From: an uncultured Collinsella sp.
GTDB lineage: Bacteria; Actinomycetota; Coriobacteriia; Coriobacteriales; Coriobacteriaceae
Direction: 5' to 3'
NCBI GenBank assembly: GCA_934646815.1
Contig: CAKUEW010000005.1
Span: 26,663 to 90,662, forward strand
DNA length: 64,000 bases
Part shown: positions 26,418 through 34,850 of the stretch, piece after piece
Layout: every line of letters starts with the position of its first letter
How positions within the stretch are numbered: the stretch's first letter is position 1
Program-made: the position numbers and the translations under genes
The notes under the pieces: model-generated
The model's database searches: none
What the model saw: only the letters and a program-made list of their open reading frames with translations
Told to the model about the DNA's origin: nothing

Positions 26418-27350
26418 TTACTGACGATCGAGCTTACGGACAGCAACGCGCTTGCTGTACTCCTCGACGTGACCGAAGTCGCCGATACCCACGGACTCGG
26501 CAACGTTGGCGCCAGTGGCCATAGCGAGCTTCATGGCCTCCTCGACGTTGTCGCGATCCCTGTACCACTTGTGCAGGAACGCAGCGAGGGTGCAGTCGCC
26601 GGCACAGACGGAAGAGACCAGCTTGATGTTGAACTCACGCTTGGCATACCAAATGTCCTCGCCGTTGGAGAAGTAGGCGTCGCCACGGCTGCCGCGGGTG
26701 AGCAGAACGTTCTGCACGCCGGCGTCGTGAGCCATCTTCATGGCAACGCGCACCTCGTCGTCGGTGTCGACCGGCACGCCGAAGATAGCCTTCATCTCGT
26801 GATGGTTCGGCTTAATGAGCAGCGGCTTCTTGTGAGCGAGCTCCTTGAGCTTGTCGGAGGACAGGTCCAGGACGACGTCGGCGCCACGGGCCTGAGCGTG
26901 CTCCATGACCTGGGCCAGGAAGTCGGACGTGGCTTTGGGAGGCACGGAGCCGGAGACGATCAGACACTCCAGGTCGCCCGCGGTGTCCAGGATGTTGTAC
27001 AGCTCCTTCTGGTGCTCCGGCGTGATCGGCGCGCCGGGGTTGAGGATGCCGTACTCGTGCTGGCCATCGTTGACGTAGGTGTTGATACGCGTGATGCCGT
27101 CGGTCCAGACCGGGCGGCACAGGCAGCCCAGATTCATGACCTCCTCGACGATGAACTTGCCCGTAAAGCCGGCGAAGAAGCCGAGCGCGACGGTGTCGAC
27201 ACCCATCTTCTTAAAGGCGAAGGACACGTCGAGGCCCTTGCCGTTGGCCGTGTAGCTGGCCGAACCGGTACGGACGTTCTCGTCGGGCTCGAGCGGAGAG
27301 CTCGAAACCGTCATGTCGACGGCCGGGTTAGCGGTTAGCGTGTAGAACAT
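26418..27350 (-). CDS. 1-phosphofructokinase-type PfkB kinase, paralog 2
   Basis: 310 residues; upstream GGGGG is the likely SD. Same architecture as paralog 1: MFYTLTANPAVDMT, NGKGLDVSF, FFAGFTGKFIV, PVWTDGITRIN, SGSVPPK, LLIKPNHHE, and VCAGDCTLAAF at the catalytic loop. The Ser after the catalytic Asp is Cys here (AGDC versus AGDS). Tandem duplication followed by divergence is likely. It lies directly downstream of ptsI. Substrate fructose-1-P or a related ketohexose phosphate. Confidence 0.83.
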   Translation of the reverse strand: MFYTLTANPAVDMTVSSSPLEPDENVRTGSASYTANGKGLDVSFAFKKMGVDTVALGFFAGFTGKFIVEEVMNLGCLCRPVWTDGITRINTYVNDGQHEYGILNPGAPITPEHQKELYNILDTAGDLECLIVSGSVPPKATSDFLAQVMEHAQARGADVVLDLSSDKLKELAHKKPLLIKPNHHEMKAIFGVPVDTDDEVRVAMKMAHDAGVQNVLLTRGSRGDAYFSNGEDIWYAKREFNIKLVSSVCAGDCTLAAFLHKWYRDRDNVEEAMKLAMATGANVAESVGIGDFGHVEEYSKRVAVRKLDRQ

Positions 27351-27425
27351 TTACAGTACCCCCTGTATGTGTGAGGACCGCGTGACCGGCCCATTCCAGT
27401 CACGCGGTAACCCTCGAATACCAAA

Positions 27426-29135
27426 TTAGCGAGCGGCAGACTCGAGCAGCGCCTTGACCTCGGCGGCGGTGTTGCAGGCGAGCGCCTTCTCGGCGAGCTC
27501 GTCGCACTCGGCCTTGGTCCACTGGCTGATGGTCTTGCGGGCGCGCAGGATCGAAGGAGCGCTCATCGAGAACTCCTCAAGGCCCCAACTGATCAGCAGC
27601 GGCTCAAGCAGCGGATCGGCAGCGGCCTCGCCGCACATGCCCACCATGATGCCGGCCTTCACGCCGCTCTCGATGATGTTCTTGAGGGAGCGGAGCACGG
27701 CGGGATAATAAACCTGGTACAGGTTGGAGATCGTGTCGTTGCCGCGGTCGGCGCACATGGTGTAGCCGATCAGGTCGTTGGTGCCGATGGAGAAGAAGTC
27801 GGCGACCTCGGCCAGGCGGTCAGCGAGCAGAGACGCAGCAGGCGTCTCGACCATGATGCCGACCTCGATGTTCTCGTTGAACTTGCGGCCCTCTTCGGTG
27901 AGCTCGGCCTTGCACTGCTCGACGAGCTCCTTGACAGCCACGACCTCCTCGACGCAGGTGACCAGCGGGATCATGATCTTGATGTCACCAAAGGCGCTGG
28001 CGCGCAGCAGGGCGCGGAGCTGGACCTTGTACTGGTCGGGGTTAGCCAGGCAGTAACGCACGGCGCGGAAGCCCATGAAGGGGTTCTCTTCCTTGACCAT
28101 GTGCAGGTACGGGATCTCCTTGTCGCCGCCCACGTCGAGCGTGCGGATGATGACAGGAGCGCCCTTGAGCGCGCTGGCGACCTTGCGGTAGGCGTTGAAC
28201 TGCTCCTCCTCGGAGGGAAGCTCGGCAGAGTCCATGAACAGGAACTCGGAGCGGAACAGACCAATGGCCTCGGCGTCGTGATCGAGTGCGTTGGGCACGT
28301 CATCGGGGTTGCCGATGTTGCAGGCGATGATCTTCTTAATGCCGTCGGCAGTCATGGAAGGCTTACCGCGGAAGGCCTCGAGGGCCGCCTTCTCGGCAGC
28401 GAACGCCTCGGCCTTGGCGGTGTAGGCGGCGAGCGTCTCCTCATCGGGATCGGCCTCGACGACACCCTTGCCGCCATCGACGATGACGGTCATGCCGTTG
28501 CGCAGTGCGGTGCAGCTGTTGGCGACCGAAAGAACGGCCGGGATCTCGAGCGCACGGGCGATGATCGCGGAGTGCGACGTGCGGCCACCGGTCTCGGTGA
28601 CGATGCCGGCCACGTGAGCCTTGTCGATCGTGGCGGTCATGGACGGCGTAAGGTCGTGCACGACAACGACGGTGTTCTCGGGCAGGACGGAGAGGTCGAC
28701 GACCTCCTTGCCCAGCAGCTCAGCCAGAATGCCGGTGCGGATGTCGGCAATGTCGGCCGCGCGCAGGCGGAACATCTCGTCGTCCATGGACAGGAACATG
28801 TTCTCGAACATGGTCGAGGTGTCCATGAGCGCCTGCTCGGCGCAGGTACCGCCGTCGATGGCGGCGTTAATGGCGTCGGTCATGCCCGGATCCTGAGCCA
28901 GAACAATGTGTCCGCTCATGATCTCGGCCTCGGCCTCGCCCACCGTCTCCTTCATGTGGTCGGCCTGAGCCTGGGTCTTCTCGCAGAAGACCGAAAGAGC
29001 AGCCTGATAGCGCTCCTTCTCGGCTGCCCTATCGGCCTCGGCAACCTCGTGCGGCTCAAACGTCAAGTCGGGATCGGTGGCGACCATGACGGTGCCGATA
29101 CCGATGCCCTCGGATGCGTTGACTCCCTGATACAT
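27426..29135 (-). CDS. ptsI: PTS enzyme I (phosphoenolpyruvate-protein phosphotransferase)
   Basis: 569 residues from ATG 29135 (SD GAGAGGA, 6 nt); an ATG two codons upstream is possible. The phospho-His loop TGGRTSHSAIIARALEIPAV, a PEP-binding barrel with FRSEFLFM, DVGGDKEIPYL, VGIMVETPAA, the SIGTNDLIGYT loop and the catalytic Cys in GMCGEAA are intact. It transfers phosphate from PEP to HPr, encoded 130 nt upstream. Confidence 0.97.
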   Translation of the reverse strand: MYQGVNASEGIGIGTVMVATDPDLTFEPHEVAEADRAAEKERYQAALSVFCEKTQAQADHMKETVGEAEAEIMSGHIVLAQDPGMTDAINAAIDGGTCAEQALMDTSTMFENMFLSMDDEMFRLRAADIADIRTGILAELLGKEVVDLSVLPENTVVVVHDLTPSMTATIDKAHVAGIVTETGGRTSHSAIIARALEIPAVLSVANSCTALRNGMTVIVDGGKGVVEADPDEETLAAYTAKAEAFAAEKAALEAFRGKPSMTADGIKKIIACNIGNPDDVPNALDHDAEAIGLFRSEFLFMDSAELPSEEEQFNAYRKVASALKGAPVIIRTLDVGGDKEIPYLHMVKEENPFMGFRAVRYCLANPDQYKVQLRALLRASAFGDIKIMIPLVTCVEEVVAVKELVEQCKAELTEEGRKFNENIEVGIMVETPAASLLADRLAEVADFFSIGTNDLIGYTMCADRGNDTISNLYQVYYPAVLRSLKNIIESGVKAGIMVGMCGEAAADPLLEPLLISWGLEEFSMSAPSILRARKTISQWTKAECDELAEKALACNTAAEVKALLESAAR

Positions 29136-29184
29136 TCCCATTCCTCTCTCCGTGTCATGTGATAAAGCGTTTTGCCATACCCAT

Positions 29185-29222
29185 GACAAAAGAGCGCAGT
29201 TACCTTAAACAGGTCACTGCGC
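29185..29222 (-). terminator. Hairpin between ptsH and ptsI (terminator or attenuator)
   Basis: 12-bp stem with one internal mismatch (29194-29205 with 29211-29222), 5-nt loop, followed on the minus strand by TCTTTTG. It lies 46 nt after the ptsH stop and would make HPr more abundant than enzyme I. Confidence 0.75.
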
Positions 29223-29267
29223 CCCCAAATATGAACTTAATTGTTCAACATGCGACCCGTTTGAGTT

Positions 29268-29531
29268 CTACTCGCCAAGACCGCTCTTGATGAGCTCGAT
29301 GGCAGCAGCCAGAGCCTCGGCCTCGTCAGCGCCGTCGCACTTAACCTCGACCTCGGTACCGCAGGGGATACCAGCAGCCATGAGGGCCATCGGGGACTTA
29401 CCGTTGACCTCCTTCTCGGGGGTGACGACGGTAACGTCGCAAGCATACTTGCCCATGGTGGAGGCGAACAGGCCAGCCGGACGCATGTGCAGACCCTGAG
29501 GATTGACGAGAGTAGCCTTCTCAGAAACCAT
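29268..29531 (-). CDS. ptsH: PTS phosphocarrier protein HPr
   Basis: 87 residues with SD AAGGAG. Active-site His15 in PQGLHMRPAG and the regulatory Ser46 in NGKSPMALM. Ser46 is the site used by HPr kinase for carbon catabolite control in Gram-positives, though the residue after it is Pro rather than the usual Ile. It carries phosphate from enzyme I to the IIA domain of the fructose permease. Preceded by a 546-bp gap holding E2 and A3. Confidence 0.97.
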   Translation of the reverse strand: MVSEKATLVNPQGLHMRPAGLFASTMGKYACDVTVVTPEKEVNGKSPMALMAAGIPCGTEVEVKCDGADEAEALAAAIELIKSGLGE

Positions 29532-29670
29532 AATTGACTCCTTTTTTGTGTTTAACCCCTGTCATGCATGCGGCAGGAGTCAGATTCACGACGTTGTTTA
29601 TATTAACTCACATCAAACGGTTTTTCATTGTGTTTCGAACGAATTATTGGGCAGATGTCTGGTTCGTCCG

Positions 29671-29818
29671 CTCGCCGCCCCGGGACCCGTGCGCGAGGCC
29701 TATAAGATTTCCTGCTCTACAGTCCTGCTCGCACGAAGAGCACATTAAGTGCTCTTCGGCTCGTGCGGAACTCGCGATAAATCTTATAGGCCTCGCGCAC
29801 GGGTCCCGGGGCGGCGAG
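29671..29818. repeat. Large covarying hairpin element E2
   Basis: A perfect 40-bp inverted repeat (29671-29710 with 29779-29818) containing GCCGCCCCGGGACCCG. It encloses the same asymmetric core as E1, read on the minus strand, with an inner hairpin of arms AAGAGCAC/GTGCTCTT. Core nucleotides 29704-29785 match E1 13941-14023 except for four compensated base pairs and one deleted base. It is 140 nt upstream of ptsH. Short ORFs across it are products of the palindrome. Confidence 0.9.
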
Positions 29819-29922
29819 CTGCGGTAAAACAGTCGGCCCAGAGCAATGTCGTCCGAACGGAATTTCGGCTGATGATCTGTCCACATTGGCGACATGGTTG
29901 GTGTGTCGCTCTATGCCCTTTT

Positions 29923-29995
29923 GTAAGTTGCGGTGAAATAGGGACTGATTTTGGGGTTGAAACGGTTTAATAGTCCCTATTTCACCGCAACTTAC
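29923..29995. repeat. Dispersed palindromic repeat, family A, copy 3
   Basis: A perfect 24-bp inverted repeat (29923-29946 with 29972-29995) starting GTAAGTTGCGGTGAAATAGG. The spacer is 25 nt and differs from copies 1 and 2. It lies 11 nt before the terminator hairpin of the fructose permease gene. Confidence 0.88.
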
Positions 29996-30005
29996 GGATG
30001 GGATG

Positions 30006-30043
30006 AAAAAAGGCGGGGGCTCCGGGTGGAGTCCTCGCCTTTG
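30006..30043 (-). terminator. Intrinsic terminator of the fructose PTS permease
   Basis: Minus-strand hairpin AAGGCG.GG.CTCC / GGAG.CC.CGCCTT with loop ACCC, followed by a TTTTTT run (complement of the A-run at 30006-30011); 35 nt after the stop. Confidence 0.85.
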
Positions 30044-30077
30044 ATACAGGGGGCGATGTTAGTCGCGGATAGTGGGG

Positions 30078-32081
30078 TTAGACCAGACGGGCGTTGATCG
30101 TCTTGGCGATCTGGGCGGCGTCGGTGGAATCCTTGACGGTGGCGCGGAAGTCCTCGTCCATGAGCGCCTCGGCGACCTTGGACAGGATCTTGAGGTGCGT
30201 GGTGCCAGCCTGGGCGCCCGGGATGAGCAGGGCGATGGCCACGTTGACGGGAGCACCGTCCATGGTGTCCCAACCGGTCACGCCGGACTCGTCCTTGACG
30301 ACGATGACGGCGGCCTCGGTGATGGCATCGGACTTGGCGTGCGGAATGGCGAAGCCCTCCATCATGCCCGTGGTGCCCTCGGCCTCGCGGGCCAGGAAGG
30401 CGTTCATCACGGCGTCAGCGTCGCCGGCGACACCGGCCTTGACGGCCTGGTTGGAGACGAAGCTCAGGGCCTCGTCACGAGAAGCGAAGTCCTCGGCGAC
30501 AAAGACGTTCTCGACCTTCACGAAGTCAGAAGCCTCGGCCTTGGGAGCCTCGACGGCAGCAGGCTTAGCAGCCTCGACCGGCTTGGCAGCGGGAGCGGCC
30601 TTCTGGTTCTTCTCGAAGTCATACTTCTTGAAGGCGACGAACAGGATGCCACCGACCACGGCGCCGATGAGGATCGCGAGGACCCACAGCGGACCGTTCT
30701 CGACAACGGGCAGGACCAGGAAGCCACCGTGGGGCGCCGGATCGTGGACGTTGAACATAATGGTCAGAATCGAGGCGATGGAGGAACCGAGCATCATGAT
30801 GGGCATGACGGGCCAGATGTTCTTGGTCATGAACGGGATGGCGCCCTCGGTGATGTGGGTGCAACCAAGGATGAGGTTGACGATACCGGCGTCGTGATCC
30901 TCCTGGCTGAAATACTTCTTGCCGACGACGACGGCGAAGGTGGTGATCAGCGGCGGAACGATGCAGGCGGCGGAAACGGCAGCCATGAAGTTGGTGCCGA
31001 AGTTGTAGGTGTCGGTGCCGACGCCGGCAGCCAGGGCCTCGGTGAGCATAGCGGTGCCGGTGACGTAGGCAGCCTTGTTGACCGGGCCACCCATGTCAAA
31101 GGCGCACATGCAGCCGATGGCAAGACCCAGAACAACAGCGCCAGAGGCGGACAGACCCTTAAGGAAGTCCATCATGGCCGTGTTGATGGCAGCCATGGGG
31201 CCGGAGATGCCAAGCATGACCAGACCGACGATTGCCGTGGAGAACAGCGGGTACAGGAAGATAGCCTTCAGGCCGTCCAGGTTCTTGGGCAGGCCGGCAA
31301 AGACCTTCTCGAGCAGCAGGATGACATAGCCAGCGAGGAAGCCGCCCACGATGCCGCCCAGGAAGCCGAAGCCCACGCCAGCACCGCCGGCGTCGATCAT
31401 GCCGGTCTCGGCGTTAACGGGCAGACCCTGAATGGCGATCATACCGGCAACAAAACCGGGGACGAGCGCCGGGCGCTTACCGATGGACTCGGCGATATAG
31501 GCAGAAAGCACAGGAACCATGAGGTTCATGGCAATGCCGCCGATGATCTTGAGCATAGCGGCGAAGCTGTTGTAGTCGGCAGCCGTCGAATCGAAGGACG
31601 TAATGCCCCACAGGAACGAAACTGCGGTCAGAACACCACCGGCGACGACGAAGACCAGCATGTGGCTAACGCCGTTCATGAGGTGCTTGTAGATGACGTG
31701 ACCGATGGACTCCTTCTCCTCGACCTCGTCCTCGACATCGGCAGCGGCGGCAACCGAGCTGTCGCCCTTAGCGGCGAGCGCGCGGTCGATCAGCTTACCG
31801 GCGGCCTCAACGGACAGGGCCTTAGAAACACCGACGGAAACCATGGGCTTGCCGGCGAAACGCTCGGCCTGGACATCCTTGTCGGCTGCGACGACGACGG
31901 CCTTGGCACCGGCGATCTCACCCTTCGTGAGCTCGTTCTCGACACCGACCTGGCCATGGGTCTCGACCTTAATGGTCAGACCACGCTCGGCAGCTGCCTT
32001 CTCCAGCGCCTCCTTCGCCATGAAGGTGTGTGCGATGCCGGTCGGGCAACCAGTCGCGGCGATGATGTCAAACTTAGCCAT
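30078..32081 (-). CDS. fruA: PTS fructose-specific IIBCA permease
   Basis: 667 residues with SD AAGGAGG. Domain order B-C-A. IIB (1-100) has the phospho-Cys12 in ATGCPTGIAHT. IIC (about 130-470) has 8-10 membrane helices and conserved HITEGAIPF and DMGGPVNK. An Ala/Pro/Lys linker (about 480-510) leads to IIA (about 515-667) with the phospho-His in GFAIPHAKSD. It imports fructose as fructose-1-phosphate using phosphate from HPr. Transcribed divergently from the RpiR-type gene, whose binding sites likely lie in the 272-bp gap. Confidence 0.96.
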   Translation of the reverse strand: MAKFDIIAATGCPTGIAHTFMAKEALEKAAAERGLTIKVETHGQVGVENELTKGEIAGAKAVVVAADKDVQAERFAGKPMVSVGVSKALSVEAAGKLIDRALAAKGDSSVAAAADVEDEVEEKESIGHVIYKHLMNGVSHMLVFVVAGGVLTAVSFLWGITSFDSTAADYNSFAAMLKIIGGIAMNLMVPVLSAYIAESIGKRPALVPGFVAGMIAIQGLPVNAETGMIDAGGAGVGFGFLGGIVGGFLAGYVILLLEKVFAGLPKNLDGLKAIFLYPLFSTAIVGLVMLGISGPMAAINTAMMDFLKGLSASGAVVLGLAIGCMCAFDMGGPVNKAAYVTGTAMLTEALAAGVGTDTYNFGTNFMAAVSAACIVPPLITTFAVVVGKKYFSQEDHDAGIVNLILGCTHITEGAIPFMTKNIWPVMPIMMLGSSIASILTIMFNVHDPAPHGGFLVLPVVENGPLWVLAILIGAVVGGILFVAFKKYDFEKNQKAAPAAKPVEAAKPAAVEAPKAEASDFVKVENVFVAEDFASRDEALSFVSNQAVKAGVAGDADAVMNAFLAREAEGTTGMMEGFAIPHAKSDAITEAAVIVVKDESGVTGWDTMDGAPVNVAIALLIPGAQAGTTHLKILSKVAEALMDEDFRATVKDSTDAAQIAKTINARLV

Positions 32082-32179
32082 GTGTCCCTCCTTTTGAGTT
32101 TTGCGCCCGCAGGCGCTCCCCTACACGCGCCTCTTGCGCGCTTTTCCACACCTGAAAGATACCAACCTACCGCTGGCGT

Positions 32180-32250
32180 GAGAAGTGAAAACGTCCATTT
32201 CTCCGGTGAAAGGTTCTTTCACGACCGTAAACGGTAGATGAAAGTTTACC
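32180..32250. promoter_or_regulatory. Candidate operators between fruA and the rpiR-type regulator
   Basis: GTGAAA (32206-32211) and TTTCAC (32217-32222) form a 17-bp palindrome with a 5-bp spacer. It is followed by the palindrome ACCGTAAACGGT (32224-32235) and further GTGAAA/ATGAAA half-sites at 32185-32190 and 32238-32243. TGAAA/TTTCA dyads are typical of RpiR/MurR-family operators. Confidence 0.55.
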
Positions 32251-32278
32251 ATCACACCTTGAAACGGCAAGGAGTATC

Positions 32279-32306
32279 TTGTAATTGAGAATAGCCCTTA
32301 TACTAT
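32279..32306 (+). promoter_or_regulatory. Promoter of the rpiR-type regulator
   Basis: TTGTAA (32279-32284), 16-bp spacer, TACTAT (32301-32306; overlapping TATACT is an alternative), 47 nt before the ATG. Confidence 0.5.
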
Positions 32307-32353
32307 TTCATTGAGCCAACAGTCCGATTTATTTACCACCCAGGAGCGATTTC

Positions 32354-33211
32354 ATGTCCGATAGCAGCAAGAGCGCGCTTTCGCTCATTAGCACCCACAA
32401 GGGCTACAGCGGGTCTGAGCAGCGCATTGTCGACTATATCTTGGACCATCAGTCCGAGGCGCCGCGCCTGACGGCGGCACAGCTCTCGCGCGCTGCGGAG
32501 ACTTCCGAAGCCACCGTGTCGCGATTTTGCCGCAAGCTGGGCTTTGGCAGCTTCCGTAGTTTTCAGTTTTCGCTGGCGCGCGATCTGGAGAGCCAGCGCA
32601 ACGAGGGCGTGACCGACGAGGTCTCGCTCGACAATATGGAGCAGAGCCTTAAGAACATCCTGGCCGCGAAGGTCAGCGAGCTTAACGCCACCATCGATGG
32701 TATTGACCACGACACGCTGGCTGCGGTCGTGCATGCCCTTAAGAATGCCGGCGTCATTGAGTTTGCCGCCGTGGGCAACACCAATGCCGTGGCGATGGAT
32801 GCAACGTTTAAGTTTTCGCAACTGGGACTACGCTGCATGGCCAGTACGATCAGCGAAACGTCGATCGGCTTTGCGCTGACGCTGCAGCCCGGCGACGTCA
32901 TCGTGCTCATCTCGAACTCCGGCAAGTCGCGCCGCCTGAACCGTATGGCCAAAGCGGCACGTGAATGCGGCGCCACCGTTGTCGTCATTAGTGGCGACAA
33001 CGCCTCCCCGCTCGCGCGCCTGGGCGATTACACCTTTAACACCGTTAACCACGAAGCGCTGCTCACCACGGGCGACTTTGCCTTCTCCAAGATGAGCGCC
33101 ACGATGATCATCGAGGTCATCTACAACTTCCTGCTGCCCGAGGTCGAAGATGCCCGCGAGCACATCAGCTACTACGAGGAGCTCATCCAGCCGGATAAGG
33201 TCGTGGAGTAG
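32354..33211 (+). CDS. RpiR/MurR-family regulator with SIS domain (probable fructose regulator)
   Basis: 285 residues with SD CAGGAG. N-terminal HTH_6 domain (about 15-85: AAQLSRAAETSEATVSRFCR and the following GFGSFRSFQ) and a C-terminal SIS sugar-phosphate-binding domain (about 125-260: AVGNTNAVAMDATFKF, VIVLISNSGKSR). Divergent from fruA, so it most likely senses fructose-1-P or fructose-6-P and controls the PTS island. Direction of control cannot be read from sequence. Confidence 0.9.
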   Translation: MSDSSKSALSLISTHKGYSGSEQRIVDYILDHQSEAPRLTAAQLSRAAETSEATVSRFCRKLGFGSFRSFQFSLARDLESQRNEGVTDEVSLDNMEQSLKNILAAKVSELNATIDGIDHDTLAAVVHALKNAGVIEFAAVGNTNAVAMDATFKFSQLGLRCMASTISETSIGFALTLQPGDVIVLISNSGKSRRLNRMAKAARECGATVVVISGDNASPLARLGDYTFNTVNHEALLTTGDFAFSKMSATMIIEVIYNFLLPEVEDAREHISYYEELIQPDKVVE

Positions 33212-33221
33212 GCCTATTGGT

Positions 33222-34850
33222 CTAGCCCCGTGCCTCTTCCAGCATCTGCCTGGCGTGCGCCAGGCTGGCCTCGGATTGGTCGCCGCTCAGCATGCGGGCA
33301 ACCTCGGCAGTACGGGCCTCGCCGGTTACCTCGTCCAGATGAGTCTGCGGAACATCGCCTGGCTCCTTGCTCACCACATAATGCTTATCGGCCATAACTG
33401 CCACCTGCGCCAGGTGCGTCACGACGATCACCTGATGCGTAGCAGCCAAGTCGGCCAGCACGCCGGCAAGGGCGCGGGCGGTAGAGCCGCCGACACCGGC
33501 ATCGACCTCGTCGAAGACCAGGGTATCGACGCCGTCGGCATTGCCCAGGACAACTTTGCTCGCCAGCATGACGCGGCTGAGCTCACCGCCCGAGGCAATG
33601 CGGCGCAACGGACGCGGCGTGAGCCCGGCACCGCTGCGGTACAGCAGCTCGTAGCTCGAAGGACCGGCCGGCGTCCATTCGGCACGGGGAAGATCGCGCG
33701 ATTCCCAAACCAGTTCGGCACTGCCCATCTCAAGGCGCGCCATCTGGCGGCCCACCTCATGGCAAAAGCGCGGGGCGGCGGTATTGCGCGCACGCTTGAG
33801 CGCCTTGGCCGCGGCAAACAGATCGCGCTCGGCAGCACCAAGTGCCTCGCGCGCCTTCTTGATCTGCTCGTCACCATCATCTACCAGGGATAACAGCTCC
33901 CGGGAGCGGTCGCGCATGGCGAACACGTCGTCCATGGAAGGGCCCCACTGGCGAAGCAGCCCCTTAAGGTCGGCATAACGATCGCGCATGCGGGCAAGCT
34001 CGCGCGGGTCGAAGGCGACGCCATCGCGGTAGGCGCGCAGCTCGTTCGCACAGTCCTCGAGCGAGATGCAGGCATCGGACAGTGCGTCGGCAATATCGCC
34101 CAATTTGCGATCGACGGTTGCCATGCGCGAAAGTTCGGCGATGGCACCGTTCACGGCATCGAGCGCTCCCCCTTCGGCAGAAAGCGACGCATGCGCCTCG
34201 TTCGCGGTCGCCACCAGCACCTCGGCATGTTCCGAGCGCGGCAGCAACTCCTCGAGCTCCTCGAACTCACCGGGCTCGGGATCGACCTCGGCGATGCGCT
34301 CCAGGGCAAAACGTGCCTCCTCGACGCGGCTTCCCTGCGCACGCGAAGCCTCCTCCACACGACGGAGCTCCTTGGCAGCAGCGCGCGACGCCTTAAAGCA
34401 GGCGCGGTACTTGTCGAGCGCCTCGAGCGCCGAGCGGCCGGCCCAGGCATCAACCATCGCAACATGATGGGCCGGGTCGAGCAGGCGTTGATGCTCATGC
34501 TGGCCGCACAGGTCCATCATCACGCCCACGCGCTCCGAAAGCTCGCGCACGCTGGCAATGCGACCGTCGATTTTAACGCGGCTGCGGCCTTCGGCAGAAA
34601 GGCTACGCTGTACGGTGAAGCCCTCGGCGTCGTGCGGGCCGTCGAACAAGCGAGCTTCCACGCTCGCCAGCGCCTCACCCTCGCGCACCGTCGACGAATC
34701 TGCACGCTCGCCCAGGATGAGCTTGAGTGCAGACAGCAGCGCAGTCTTACCCGCGCCGGTCTCGCCAGTCAAAACCGTCAAGCCGGCGCTCGGCACGAGC
34801 GTCGCCTGGCGAATGAGCGCAATGTTGGAAACCTGCAGCTCATCGATCAT
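33222..34850 (-). CDS. recN: DNA repair ATPase RecN
   Basis: 542 residues from ATG 34850, which overlaps the nadK stop by 11 nt (upstream GGGG as SD). SMC-like: Walker A TGETGAGKTALLSAL, the CGQHEHQRLLD motif typical of RecN, two coiled-coil arms (about 150-380), signature IASGGELSRVMLA, Walker B VDTLVFDEVDAGVGG and VTHLAQVA. It acts early in double-strand break repair. Last gene of the efp-to-recN group. Confidence 0.95.
   Translation of the reverse strand: MIDELQVSNIALIRQATLVPSAGLTVLTGETGAGKTALLSALKLILGERADSSTVREGEALASVEARLFDGPHDAEGFTVQRSLSAEGRSRVKIDGRIASVRELSERVGVMMDLCGQHEHQRLLDPAHHVAMVDAWAGRSALEALDKYRACFKASRAAAKELRRVEEASRAQGSRVEEARFALERIAEVDPEPGEFEELEELLPRSEHAEVLVATANEAHASLSAEGGALDAVNGAIAELSRMATVDRKLGDIADALSDACISLEDCANELRAYRDGVAFDPRELARMRDRYADLKGLLRQWGPSMDDVFAMRDRSRELLSLVDDGDEQIKKAREALGAAERDLFAAAKALKRARNTAAPRFCHEVGRQMARLEMGSAELVWESRDLPRAEWTPAGPSSYELLYRSGAGLTPRPLRRIASGGELSRVMLASKVVLGNADGVDTLVFDEVDAGVGGSTARALAGVLADLAATHQVIVVTHLAQVAVMADKHYVVSKEPGDVPQTHLDEVTGEARTAEVARMLSGDQSEASLAHARQMLEEARG

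Noticed and set aside
29534..29970. Short ORFs across the ptsH-fruA gap
   Set aside because: They are read through the palindromes E2 and A3, look alike on both strands and match no protein pattern.
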